Shown here piece by piece: positions 51,616-60,386 of a stretch of DNA of 64,000 nucleotides; position 1 is the stretch's first letter, and every line of letters begins with the position of its first letter. The DNA is taken from positions 1 to 64,000 of the forward strand of contig NZ_FNDQ01000016.1 of assembly GCF_900099675.1 (NCBI RefSeq), given 5' to 3'. The notes beneath the pieces were generated by a model. The model worked only from the letters and a program-made list of their open reading frames with translations, did not search any database and was not told the DNA's origin. Origin of the DNA: Myroides phaeus (GTDB lineage: Bacteria; Bacteroidota; Bacteroidia; Flavobacteriales; Flavobacteriaceae). The position numbers and the translations under genes are program-made.

Positions 51616-52903
51616 AGTAAGTTGTTTATTGTTTGTCATAATGCTTGCGTTTAGTTCTTATGCTCAAGAACAATGGACTTTGCGTGATTGTGTTGAAAAA
51701 GGCAAAGAAAATAGCTATAAGCTGATGATCGCCAGTTTAACGAAAAGTGTTGCAGAGAAGTCAAAGCAAAGTATTGCCTCTTATTATTTGCCTAAAGCAA
51801 GTTTAAATAGCAGTCAGGGCTACAACTTTGGTTCGGCCGTAGATATGAGTACAAACTCGCGTGTTAGTTCAAATATTGCAACAACACAAGCTTCTGTAAA
51901 TACCAGTTTAGAGTTGTTTAATTGGTCAAATTTTGTAGAAAATAAACAGCAGCAGTTATTGGTTGATTATGCAGAATTGAGCGAACAAGAAGTATTTTAT
52001 GAATATCAATCAGAATTGTTGCAATTGTTTTTTGGGATAATTGGAACACAAGAGTTTTTAAAAATACAACAACAGCAATACGTCAACAGTGAGGAAAACT
52101 TCCACCGTGTAAAGAAAGAAGTTGAAGCAGGTGCAAAGCCACAGAGTGATTTGTATGATATAGACTTTATTTTTCACAATGAGAAAATCAATATTCAGCA
52201 AACAGAGAATGATTTGAATAATCAAAAGATGCGTCTATTGCATTTGTTGAATATAGACTCGCTGTCAACAAGTCAAATTACGTTGGTTTATCAAGAGGAA
52301 ACAATTGATTTATTTACAGACTATACGTTCAATCCTACGCTTGAAAAGTTTCGTTTAAATCAAATGATTTTGGAGAAAGACAAGCAACTTTTAAAGTCGT
52401 CTAATTTGCCTTATTTATCAGCTAATTATTCTTTTGGATCTTTCTATTCACGTCCTTTTAACTCTGATTTAGATCTTGATATTCACGCTTTTTCAAAGCA
52501 AATGGGAGATAATAAGAGTCATTCCATTGGTTTACAATTAACCATTCCGATATTTCAAGGAGGGAATGTAATTCGTAAAGTGCGAAAGAAAGAAGAAGAA
52601 TTACGATTAAATGAAGTGCGAATTAAAGAGAGTGAAACAGGATTATTAAAGCAAAATCAAGAAATAAATCAGGAGATTGAACAGTTAGACCTAATAGCTC
52701 AGCAACTGTCTAAGGGAATAGAGTTGTCACAGAAGTCATTCATAACAACACAAGTTAAGTATGAAAATGGTAAAGCCGACATTTTCTCTTTCAATGCGGC
52801 TAAAAATCAGCTATTAAGTGCCCAATATGCCTTGATTAAGAATAATATAAACAGGTCTTTATTGGTAAAAAGGCTTCAGTTAAATAATACTAATATGCTA
52901 TAA
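51608..52903 (+). CDS. TolC-like outer-membrane efflux protein
   Basis: A 431-aa protein with a signal peptide (MNKVSCLLFVIMLAFSSYAQ) and the two OEP repeats of TolC proteins: a long helical hairpin, strands (NFGSAVDMSTNS; LPYLSANYSFGSFY) and LTIPIFQGGNVIRKVRKKEEEL in the second half. It forms the outer-membrane exit duct for the HlyD/ABC system. Overlaps permease 3 by 8 bp; last gene of the locus. Confidence 0.94.
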   Translation: MNKVSCLLFVIMLAFSSYAQEQWTLRDCVEKGKENSYKLMIASLTKSVAEKSKQSIASYYLPKASLNSSQGYNFGSAVDMSTNSRVSSNIATTQASVNTSLELFNWSNFVENKQQQLLVDYAELSEQEVFYEYQSELLQLFFGIIGTQEFLKIQQQQYVNSEENFHRVKKEVEAGAKPQSDLYDIDFIFHNEKINIQQTENDLNNQKMRLLHLLNIDSLSTSQITLVYQEETIDLFTDYTFNPTLEKFRLNQMILEKDKQLLKSSNLPYLSANYSFGSFYSRPFNSDLDLDIHAFSKQMGDNKSHSIGLQLTIPIFQGGNVIRKVRKKEEELRLNEVRIKESETGLLKQNQEINQEIEQLDLIAQQLSKGIELSQKSFITTQVKYENGKADIFSFNAAKNQLLSAQYALIKNNINRSLLVKRLQLNNTNML

Positions 52904-52918
52904 TTAAAAGTTATAGCA
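52896..52918 (+). terminator. Probable terminator of the export locus
   Basis: An 8-bp stem TGCTATAA/TTATAGCA with a 7-nt loop, overlapping the tolC-like stop. The following T-run (TTATTTG) is weak. Confidence 0.45.
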
Positions 52919-52966
52919 TTATTTGTATTTAGAATATATTAACATTAAAATTTCAAATATTCCCAC

Positions 52967-52974
52967 TATATTTG
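52967..52974 (+). promoter_or_regulatory. -7 box of the mrp-nfu unit
   Basis: TATATTTG 46 nt before the mrp ATG. Confidence 0.55.
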
Positions 52975-53020
52975 CGTTAGTCAGAATTTATATTAAATTG
53001 TTGAAAACTAATCGCATATA

Positions 53021-54151
53021 ATGAAATTAGATAGAAAAGAAATTCTTAAAGCATTGGAAACTATTTCAATCGCTGGAGAAGGAAAGAATATGGTAGAAAG
53101 TGGAGCTGTTAGCAACGTAGTAACTTTTGGAGACGAAGTAGTTGTTGATTTAGTGTTAACTACACCAGCTTTACATATTAAAAAAAGAGCGGAAGTGGAT
53201 GTAATGAAAGTTATTCACGACCACATTTATGACAAAGCAAAAGTAAAAGTCAATATAAAAGTAGAAGCTCCAGAGAAACCTGAAATCAAAGGAAAAGCAA
53301 TACCAGGTATTAAAAATATCGTTGCTGTATCTTCAGGAAAAGGAGGAGTAGGTAAATCTACTGTAACTGCAAACTTAGCAGCAAGTTTAGCAAATATGGG
53401 ATTCAAAGTTGGTATTTTAGATGCTGATATCTATGGTCCATCTATGCCAATTATGTTTGATGTAGAAAATGCTAAACCAATCTCTGTAGAAGTAGATGGT
53501 AAATCTAAGATGAAACCAGTTACAGCATATGGAGTAGAAATTCTTTCAATCGGATTTTTCACAAAAGGAGACCAAGCAATCATTTGGAGAGGACCGATGG
53601 CTGCAAAAGCATTAAACCAAATGATTTTTGATGCAGACTGGGGAGAATTAGATTTCTTATTAGTTGACTTACCTCCAGGAACAGGAGATATTCACTTATC
53701 AATTATGCAATCTTTACCAATTACGGGAGCAGTAGTAGTTTCTACACCACAAGCTGTAGCATTGGCAGATGCTAAAAAAGGAGTATCAATGTTTATGTCA
53801 GAAAGTATCAATGTACCAGTATTGGGAATTGTTGAAAATATGGCATATTTTACACCTGAAGAATTACCAGAAAACAAATATTACATTTTCGGAGAAAACG
53901 GGGCTAAAAACTTAGCAGAAGATTTACAAGTACCTTTCTTAGGAGAAGTGCCAATTGTACAAAGTATTCGTGAAGCGGGAGATTACGGTCGTCCAGCAGC
54001 GTTACAAAACGATACAATCATTTCAGAAGTTTTCACTAATGTAACAAGAAACGTAGTTGAGCAAGTTGTGTTAAGAAATGAATCTTTACCACCGACAGAA
54101 GCTATTAAAATTACTACAATGGCTGGTTGTTCAGCAACAGGTAAAAAATAA
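53021..54151 (+). CDS. Mrp/ApbC-family Fe-S carrier ATPase
   Basis: A 376-aa P-loop ATPase for Fe-S cluster delivery: an N-terminal MIP18-like domain (about 5-85), deviant Walker A GKGGVGKS (106-113), DADIYGPS and VDLPPGTGD. The usual C-terminal CxxC that bridges a cluster between two subunits is missing; that place reads ENMAYFTPEELPENKYYIFG with no Cys. One Cys remains near the end (MAGCSATGKK). From memory, Bacteroidota Mrp proteins often look like this. Followed by nfu after 20 nt. Confidence 0.93.
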   Translation: MKLDRKEILKALETISIAGEGKNMVESGAVSNVVTFGDEVVVDLVLTTPALHIKKRAEVDVMKVIHDHIYDKAKVKVNIKVEAPEKPEIKGKAIPGIKNIVAVSSGKGGVGKSTVTANLAASLANMGFKVGILDADIYGPSMPIMFDVENAKPISVEVDGKSKMKPVTAYGVEILSIGFFTKGDQAIIWRGPMAAKALNQMIFDADWGELDFLLVDLPPGTGDIHLSIMQSLPITGAVVVSTPQAVALADAKKGVSMFMSESINVPVLGIVENMAYFTPEELPENKYYIFGENGAKNLAEDLQVPFLGEVPIVQSIREAGDYGRPAALQNDTIISEVFTNVTRNVVEQVVLRNESLPPTEAIKITTMAGCSATGKK

Positions 54152-54171
54152 TGATTAATTTATAAAGAAAT

Positions 54172-54411
54172 ATGACATCACAAACTATCAAACAGAATGT
54201 TGAGAAGGCGTTAGATGAAATTCGTCCGTTTTTACAAGCAGATGGAGGAGACATCACACTTTTAGACATTGTAGATGACAAGCACGTTAAGGTTCGCTTA
54301 GAAGGAGCTTGTACAGCTTGCAGTGTTAATCAAATGACGCTAAGTGCTGGAGTGGAAACTACTATTAAAAAGTATGCTCCAGAGATTGAATCTGTAGTTA
54401 ATGTCGGCTAA
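54172..54411 (+). CDS. NifU-like Fe-S scaffold (Nfu)
   Basis: A 79-aa protein that is only the Nfu C-terminal domain: RPFLQADGGDITLLDI and the CxxC (C47, C50 in GACTACSVNQMTL) that binds a labile [4Fe-4S] cluster between two monomers. Adjacent to Mrp, with which it probably cooperates in cluster transfer. A large hairpin follows. Confidence 0.95.
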   Translation: MTSQTIKQNVEKALDEIRPFLQADGGDITLLDIVDDKHVKVRLEGACTACSVNQMTLSAGVETTIKKYAPEIESVVNVG

Positions 54412-54420
54412 AAATAACAT

Positions 54421-54473
54421 AGTCAACTATCAATAAACAACCCGTTTGTGGTGTTATTCATTGATAGTTGACT
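54421..54473 (+). terminator. Terminator/inverted repeat after nfu
   Basis: A 14-bp perfect inverted repeat (AGTCAACTATCAAT / ATTGATAGTTGACT) with a 25-nt loop, then TTTTATC. The loop is long for a terminator; it could be a repeat element doing that job. Confidence 0.6.
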
Positions 54474-54529
54474 TTTATCATTTTTAATAATTATAGCAAA
54501 GAGGAACTTTGCCCAAAAGAAACTACATC

Positions 54530-55585
54530 ATGATTGAAACAGATATAATAATTATTGGAGCGGGCCCTACAGGTCTGTTCGCTGTATTCGAAGCAGGATT
54601 ATTAAAATTAAAATGTCATCTAATCGATGGACTTCCTCAGCCAGGAGGTCAGTTAACTGAGTTGTATCCAAAGAAACCTATTTTTGATATTCCTGGATAT
54701 CCATCAGTTGGTGCTGCAGAGTTAATCGATAATTTAATGGAACAAATTAAACAGTTCCAACCTGGATTTACATTAAACGAAGTTGCAGAAACAGTTGAAA
54801 AACTTGAAGATGGAACATTTATCGTTACAACAAATAAAGGTACTAAACATCACGGAAAAGCAGTTGCTATTGCTGGAGGTTTAGGTTCTTTTGAACCAAG
54901 AAAACCGGAATTAGAGAATTTAGCTTTTTATGAAGATAAAGGAGTTGAATACTTTGTGAAAAAACCTGAAATGTTTGCAGGTAAGAAGATTGTTATTGCT
55001 GGCGGTGGTGACTCAGCTTTAGACTGGAGTATTTACTTAGCTGAGATTGCAGCTGAAGTTCACTTGGTTCACAGAAGAAATGAATTTAGAGGAGCTTTAG
55101 ACTCAGTTGAAAAAGTACAGGTTTTAAAAGATCAAGGTAAGATTAACTTAATCACGCCTGCAGAAGTTATTGCTTTAAAAGGGAATGACGAGAAATTAGA
55201 AGCTGTAGTGATTGAGAAAGATGGAGAGCAATCAGAAGTTGCTTGTGATTACTTTATTCCATTATTTGGGTTAACACCTAAGTTAGGACCAATTGCTAAC
55301 TGGGGATTAGAGATAGAGAAAAATGCTATTAAAGTTAATAATGCATTAGACTATCAAACGAACATTCCTGGTATTTATGCTATTGGAGACGTAAACACTT
55401 ACCCTGGTAAATTAAAGTTGATTTTATGTGGTTTCCACGAAGCAACATTAATGTGTCAAAGTGTTTATAATATGATGAATCCTGGTAAGAAATTTGTATT
55501 AAAATATACAACAGTATCTGGAATTAACGGGTTTGATGGAACACGTAAAGAAGCAGAAAAAGCTGTTGTAAAAGCAATAGACTAA
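54530..55585 (+). CDS. Ferredoxin-NADP reductase-like flavoprotein (TrxR type)
   Basis: A 351-aa flavoprotein of the thioredoxin-reductase-like ferredoxin reductase group: FAD-binding IIIIGAGPTGLFAVFEA, QPGGQLTELYP, the NADPH site IAGGGDSALDW and the FAD-binding YAIGDVNTYPGKLKL. No redox-active CxxC of thioredoxin reductase is present, which points to a ferredoxin reductase. The ATG at 54530 is preferred over TTG at 54509 (in GAACTTTG, a 7/8 promoter match). It is followed by a [2Fe-2S] ferredoxin after 1 nt, its likely partner. Confidence 0.92.
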   Translation: MIETDIIIIGAGPTGLFAVFEAGLLKLKCHLIDGLPQPGGQLTELYPKKPIFDIPGYPSVGAAELIDNLMEQIKQFQPGFTLNEVAETVEKLEDGTFIVTTNKGTKHHGKAVAIAGGLGSFEPRKPELENLAFYEDKGVEYFVKKPEMFAGKKIVIAGGGDSALDWSIYLAEIAAEVHLVHRRNEFRGALDSVEKVQVLKDQGKINLITPAEVIALKGNDEKLEAVVIEKDGEQSEVACDYFIPLFGLTPKLGPIANWGLEIEKNAIKVNNALDYQTNIPGIYAIGDVNTYPGKLKLILCGFHEATLMCQSVYNMMNPGKKFVLKYTTVSGINGFDGTRKEAEKAVVKAID

Positions 55586-55586
55586 T

Positions 55587-55925
55587 ATGGCGGAAGATAT
55601 TAAAATTACGATTGTAGATCGAGATGGTGTTGCCCATGAGGTAGATGCTCCTACAGACATGAATATGAATGTAATGGAGTTAGTACGTGCTTATGAGTTA
55701 GCTCCGGAAGGAACAATCGGGATTTGCGGAGGTATGGCAATGTGTGCTTCTTGTCAGTGCTACGTTTTGAATGCGGATGAAGTAGAGCTTCCTGAGATGA
55801 ATCCAGATGAGGATGCTATGCTTTCAGAAGCATTTAATGTAAAGGACAATAGTAGATTGGGGTGTCAGTTGCATTTAACCCCTTCATTAGAAGGTTTAAA
55901 AGTTGAATTAGCGCCAGAAGGCTAA
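55587..55925 (+). CDS. Adrenodoxin-type [2Fe-2S] ferredoxin
   Basis: A 112-aa ferredoxin with cluster ligands C47, C53, C56 and C93 (C-x5-C-x2-C-x36-C, in CGGMAMCASC and RLGCQLHL). This spacing marks the vertebrate/adrenodoxin class used in Fe-S assembly and P450 electron supply. Next to the flavoprotein reductase and close to mrp/nfu, so Fe-S biogenesis is the likely setting. A terminator follows. Confidence 0.95.
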   Translation: MAEDIKITIVDRDGVAHEVDAPTDMNMNVMELVRAYELAPEGTIGICGGMAMCASCQCYVLNADEVELPEMNPDEDAMLSEAFNVKDNSRLGCQLHLTPSLEGLKVELAPEG

Positions 55926-55947
55926 TTATAACAATACATAGTAATAC

Positions 55948-55975
55948 AAAGGTTGTGCGTTTACGTACAACCTTT
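55948..55975 (+). terminator. Terminator of the ferredoxin gene
   Basis: A 9-bp stem (AAAGGTTGT/ACAACCTTT) extended by inner pairs, then T7. Confidence 0.85.
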
Positions 55976-56017
55976 TTTTGTGACTATAATAGTTTGTCAG
56001 TAGATTATTATGGATAC

Positions 56018-56049
56018 AAAAAAAGGATAACGAGAAGTTATCCTTTTTT
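56018..56049 (-). terminator. Terminator of dedA (bidirectional)
   Basis: A 13-bp stem (AAAAAAGGATAAC/GTTATCCTTTTTT) with a 5-nt loop, T-rich on both strands. Confidence 0.85.
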
Positions 56050-56061
56050 GTATGTATTATT

Positions 56062-56766
56062 TTAAGCTTCTTCGCTGTTTTTTTTCTTTTCAGAACCACC
56101 TTTGCTTTTCATCAATTTGATGATTACAGGAAGTGTAGTAACTAAAACTAAGAATAAAACAATGTACTCGATATAATCTTTTAAGTTGATACCATAACTA
56201 TCCATTAACCATACTTGTAAGTAATGACCAGCAAAAATTAATGTAGTAGCCCATAAGAAAGAACTGATTACGTTATATAACATAAAACGTTTGATATCCA
56301 TTCTTACAATTCCAGCAATAATCGGAGCAAATGTTCTTACTACAGGTAAGAAACGAGCAAAGATTATAGCTCTACCACCGTGTCTTTCAAAGAAAACTTT
56401 AGACTCGTATAGGTATTTCTTTTTGTATATAAAGTTATCTTTTACGTTGTATAGATAATTACCACTTTTTGCTCCAAACCAATAGCCAAAGGTATTACCT
56501 AATATTCCAGCTATGGCAACTAAAGTAGAAAGTAAAGCAACATTTACAAAGTCGCTTTCAATAGCAAAAAGCTCTTGCATTAAAGCTGTACTATAAATTC
56601 CAGAAAGGAATAATAAACTGTCTCCAGGTAAAAAGAATCCTGCAAACAGTCCTGTTTCAGCGAATACAATAAATAGTACTACATAGATTCCGATTGAATG
56701 TCCCGCAATTTGTAGGTTTATATAAAACTCAGGATTAATTAACTGAGAAATTTGAAATTCGTCCAT
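56062..56766 (-). CDS. DedA-family membrane protein
   Basis: A 234-aa membrane protein of the DedA/SNARE-associated family: FAETGLFAGFFLPGDSLLFLSG near residue 36, GNTFGYWFGAKSG, and FARFLPVVRTFAPIIAGI with the conserved Arg residues. DedA proteins are now linked to lipid-carrier (undecaprenyl phosphate) or phospholipid flipping. The tail is basic (GGSEKKKNSEEA). It follows the symporter by 8 nt in the same operon. Confidence 0.93.
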   Translation of the reverse strand: MDEFQISQLINPEFYINLQIAGHSIGIYVVLFIVFAETGLFAGFFLPGDSLLFLSGIYSTALMQELFAIESDFVNVALLSTLVAIAGILGNTFGYWFGAKSGNYLYNVKDNFIYKKKYLYESKVFFERHGGRAIIFARFLPVVRTFAPIIAGIVRMDIKRFMLYNVISSFLWATTLIFAGHYLQVWLMDSYGINLKDYIEYIVLFLVLVTTLPVIIKLMKSKGGSEKKKNSEEA

Positions 56767-56774
56767 AATTGTTT

Positions 56775-58028
56775 TTATTCTATATCAAGTGTTTCATTAG
56801 TGTGTTCTTCTTTTTCCTCAAATTTATCAATTGCTGCAGTAGATAATGCATTACCTAAAACGTTTGTCATACTTCTTCCCATATCACAGAAGTGATCAAT
56901 AGGTAAGATAAATGCAATACCTTCAGGTGGAATATTAAACATAGCACAAGTAGCAACAATAACAATTAAAGAAGCTCGAGGCACTCCTGCAACTCCTTTA
57001 CTTGTAACCATTAAAACAAGAAGCATTAATATTTGATCACCTAAGGTCATAGGTACGTCGTAAATCTGGGCAATAAAGATACTGGCAAATGTAAGATACA
57101 TCATACTACCATCTAAATTGAAAGAGTAACCCAAAGGTAAGGTAAATGAAACTATTTTAGAAGAACAACCGTAAGCTTTTAATTGTTCAACTAATTTAGG
57201 GAATACAGCTTCACTACTTGTTGTAGAAAAGGCAATTAGTAAAGGTTCTTTAATTGCTTTTAGCAATTTCCAAACGTCTTTTCCAATAATAAGGAACCCT
57301 ACAAAGATTAAAACTGCCCACAGAATTACTAATCCTAATGCGAAAGCACCTAAATATTTAGCATACGTAATAAAGATTGTTAGTCCATACAGAGATACTG
57401 CACTTGCAATTGCTCCAAGTACTCCCAATGGAGCAGTCCACATAATATATGTAACCATTTTTAAAACTACTTCAGATATTCTGTCAAATAGTTTAATAAC
57501 TGGTTTTGCTTTTTTACCTAAAGTAGATAAGGCAATTCCAAAGAAAACAGAGAATACTACAATTTGAAGGATCTCATTATGAGCAAAAGCTTCAAAAATA
57601 CTCTTAGGAATTAAGTGCTCAATGAATGACTGTAAACTAAGTGCATCTGTTTTAGTCAATAAATCATTGGCAGAAGAAACATTATTTAAATCAAAGTTAG
57701 CACCAACACCAGGTTTAAACCAATTAACAAGGACTAAACCAATTCCCAGAGAAACCATAGATGCTGTAATAAACCAGCCCATCGCTTTCATACCAACTCG
57801 TCCAACCATTTTCATATCTCCCATTTTAGCAATTCCTACTACAAGCGTACAGAAAACTAAAGGAGCAATAATCATTTGAACTAAGCGAATAAAGATTGTT
57901 CCAAGTAATTTAATGTTGTTGGAAAAACCTTCGATATATTCTGGTAAGGTATAGTGAATAATACTTCCGAATATCACTCCGATAACAAGAGCGATAATAA
58001 TTGCAATGAAAAGTTTGTTGTTCTTCAT
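56775..58028 (-). CDS. Dicarboxylate/amino acid:cation symporter (DAACS)
   Basis: A 417-aa transporter of the glutamate/dicarboxylate (SDF) family, with about eight helices and two re-entrant hairpins: the serine-rich HP1 (AFSTTSSEAV), TLPLGYSFNLDGSMMYLT (the NMDGT-like motif, NLDG), TSKGVAGVPRAS (HP2) and DHFCDMGRSMTNVLGN (substrate-binding D, R and N). Na+ or H+ coupled uptake of glutamate, aspartate or C4-dicarboxylates; the exact substrate is not clear. First gene of the operon with dedA. Confidence 0.93.
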   Translation of the reverse strand: MKNNKLFIAIIIALVIGVIFGSIIHYTLPEYIEGFSNNIKLLGTIFIRLVQMIIAPLVFCTLVVGIAKMGDMKMVGRVGMKAMGWFITASMVSLGIGLVLVNWFKPGVGANFDLNNVSSANDLLTKTDALSLQSFIEHLIPKSIFEAFAHNEILQIVVFSVFFGIALSTLGKKAKPVIKLFDRISEVVLKMVTYIMWTAPLGVLGAIASAVSLYGLTIFITYAKYLGAFALGLVILWAVLIFVGFLIIGKDVWKLLKAIKEPLLIAFSTTSSEAVFPKLVEQLKAYGCSSKIVSFTLPLGYSFNLDGSMMYLTFASIFIAQIYDVPMTLGDQILMLLVLMVTSKGVAGVPRASLIVIVATCAMFNIPPEGIAFILPIDHFCDMGRSMTNVLGNALSTAAIDKFEEKEEHTNETLDIE

Positions 58029-58324
58029 TTTTTAGTTGTGATTTGAGCGTGAAAATAGTTATTTTTTTAGAAAAAAAAGTTCTTTTAGAAAAAAATAACA
58101 AATGTTTTTGTATCACTTCTATGTTTTTTGTGGAGAATTTATTAATATGAGAATTTTATAAGTGATTATTCGATTTTTATAACTGTTGAAATTGATAAAA
58201 AAAAGGAGTAAGCTTTCAATGATTTTGTTTCTATCGAATTCTAAGGACATTGCAATAGAATTCTTTATCTTTCGGCTCAAATCGAAAGAAAGTTTATATT
58301 TACACACTTTATAAAACCCTAATT

Positions 58325-60226
58325 ATGAAAAAAATATTCTTATTTGCCTTGAGCTTAGCAAGTTTATCTTCATTTTCTCAGGAAGTTATGACCAAAGAAT
58401 TACTTTGGAAGCTGGGGAGAGTAACTCCTATTGGCGTTACTAAAGACGGTAAAAACCTTATTTACAAAGTAGGGCACGCTAATATGGAGGAAGATAAGTT
58501 TGATTCAAAGACTTATCAAATACCTTTAACAGGAGGTAATCCTGTTGAAGTAACAGATTTTAAATCGTTATTAGTTGACAAGAACATTTCTCCTGATGGA
58601 AAAATGATTTTATCTGACAAAGCAGTAAAAGTTGGGAAAGTTCTTGGAAAAGATTTATATCCAACAATGGAGAAATCGGATGCTTATGTGTTTGATGGTT
58701 TGGATTACAGACATTGGGATACTTGGAACGATGGAACACATAATCACGTTTTTTACAGTCCAGTAGGAGATGAAAAAGGTGCGATTGACATTATGGTCAA
58801 TGAACCGTATGATGCTCCACAAAAGCCATTTGGAGGAGATGAAGATTATACTTGGACACCAGATGGGAAAAGCATTGTTTACGTTTCTAAAAAGAAATTC
58901 GGAACTGAATATGCTACAAGTACAAATACCGATTTGTATGAGTACAACTTAGAAACAAAGAAAACGAAGAATTTAACTGAGTCGAATTTAGGATATGATA
59001 CTAATCCTACGTTCTCTCCACAAGGTCACTTAACTTGGTTGCAAATGAAACGCGACGGTTTTGAGGCAGATAAAAATGATTTAATCGTTCGATATGATGG
59101 TAGAGATTTAAATCTTACAGCTAATTGGGACGGTACAGTTGCAAGTTATAAATGGAGTAAAGATGGTAACAAAGTTTACTTCACTGCAGCAGTAGGAGGA
59201 ACAATACAGTTGTTTGAGGTTAACTTTCCTGGAAGAAAACGCATTGCACCAGTAGTTCACCAAATCACAGACGGAATGTTTGACGTAACAGGGATTGTTG
59301 ACGTGATTGGTGATAAAGCAATTGTAACGCGTACTGACTTTAATCACGCAGCAGAAGTTTTCTCTTTCGATATGAAGAAAAATGAGTGGACTCAAATTAC
59401 AAAAGTAAATGACGAAGCTTATTCAAAAATTGCAATGAGTAAAAGTGAGAAGCGAATTGTAAAAACAGTTGACGGAAAAGATATGGTAACTTGGGTTGTA
59501 TATCCACCAAACTTTGATCCTAATAAAGAATATCCAACTTTATTATACTGTCAAGGAGGACCACAATCTGCTTTATCACAATTTTATTCATTCCGTTGGA
59601 ACTTCCAATTAATGGCGGCAGAAGGTTATATTATCGTTGCTCCAAACAGAAGAGGTATGCCAGGGCACGGAGTTGAATGGAATGAAGCGATTAGTAAAGA
59701 TTGGGCGGGAAAGCCAATGCAAGATTACTTAGCAGCTATTGATGATGTAGCACAAGAAAAATATGTTGATAAAAATAGATTAGGAGCAGTAGGAGCAAGC
59801 TATGGAGGATATTCAGTATTCTACTTAGCAGGAATTCACGAGAACCGTTTTAAATCGTTTATTTCTCACTGTGGAGTATTTGACTTAGTAAGTATGTACG
59901 GAACTACAGAAGAGGTATTCTTCCCTAATTTTGATACAGGAGGAGCATACTGGGAGAAAGATAATAAAGATGCACAAAATGCATATACAAACTTTAACCC
60001 AATCAACAATGTTGATAAATGGAATACTCCAATCTTAGTTATCCAAGGAGGAAAAGATTACCGTGTACCAATCGGACAAGGTCAAGAAGCTTTCCAAGCT
60101 GCACAATTAAGAGGAATAAAAAGTAGATTTTTATACTTACCAGAAGAAAATCACTGGGTTGTAAAACCACAAAATGCACAAGTATGGCAAGGTGAATTTT
60201 TCCGTTGGTTAAAAGAAACTTTGTAA
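58325..60226 (+). CDS. S9 family serine peptidase (prolyl oligopeptidase/DPP type)
   Basis: A 633-aa exported peptidase: signal peptide (MKKIFLFALSLASLSSFSQ), an N-terminal beta-propeller with WD-like repeats (DYTWTPDGKSIVYVS, DTNPTFSPQGHLTW), then the alpha/beta-hydrolase domain with catalytic S492 (GASYGGYS), D578 (GGKDYRVP) and H610 (EENHWV). Likely a periplasmic dipeptidyl or acylaminoacyl peptidase. The divergent 296-bp region before it (58029-58324) shows no gene and no clear -7 box. Confidence 0.94.
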   Translation: MKKIFLFALSLASLSSFSQEVMTKELLWKLGRVTPIGVTKDGKNLIYKVGHANMEEDKFDSKTYQIPLTGGNPVEVTDFKSLLVDKNISPDGKMILSDKAVKVGKVLGKDLYPTMEKSDAYVFDGLDYRHWDTWNDGTHNHVFYSPVGDEKGAIDIMVNEPYDAPQKPFGGDEDYTWTPDGKSIVYVSKKKFGTEYATSTNTDLYEYNLETKKTKNLTESNLGYDTNPTFSPQGHLTWLQMKRDGFEADKNDLIVRYDGRDLNLTANWDGTVASYKWSKDGNKVYFTAAVGGTIQLFEVNFPGRKRIAPVVHQITDGMFDVTGIVDVIGDKAIVTRTDFNHAAEVFSFDMKKNEWTQITKVNDEAYSKIAMSKSEKRIVKTVDGKDMVTWVVYPPNFDPNKEYPTLLYCQGGPQSALSQFYSFRWNFQLMAAEGYIIVAPNRRGMPGHGVEWNEAISKDWAGKPMQDYLAAIDDVAQEKYVDKNRLGAVGASYGGYSVFYLAGIHENRFKSFISHCGVFDLVSMYGTTEEVFFPNFDTGGAYWEKDNKDAQNAYTNFNPINNVDKWNTPILVIQGGKDYRVPIGQGQEAFQAAQLRGIKSRFLYLPEENHWVVKPQNAQVWQGEFFRWLKETL

Positions 60227-60249
60227 TATAACATAGTATAATTTGCGAA

Positions 60250-60280
60250 AAAAAGGCTGTCCACAATGGACAGCCTTTTT
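60250..60280 (+). terminator. Terminator of the S9 peptidase gene
   Basis: A 13-bp perfect stem (AAAAAGGCTGTCC/GGACAGCCTTTTT) with a 5-nt loop and T8. Confidence 0.9.
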
Positions 60281-60357
60281 TTTCTATAATTTAATAGAGA
60301 AGAAATTGAATGTTTTGTAAAACGCATCAGTGTTAATTTTTTAAGATTTGTTTTTGG

Positions 60358-60365
60358 TAATTTTG
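60358..60365 (+). promoter_or_regulatory. -7 box of the lipoprotein gene
   Basis: TAATTTTG 21 nt before the ATG. Confidence 0.55.
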
Positions 60366-60386
60366 TGAAAAATATAAATTTAAAGT

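Noticed and set aside
40753..52903. Export locus as a bacteriocin or RiPP system
   Set aside because: No precursor peptide, modification enzyme or peptidase-containing ABC protein is present; the permeases are FtsX-type.
58119..58307. 62-aa reverse frame between the symporter and the S9 peptidase
   Set aside because: AT-rich intergenic frame with no ribosome site or conservation signal.
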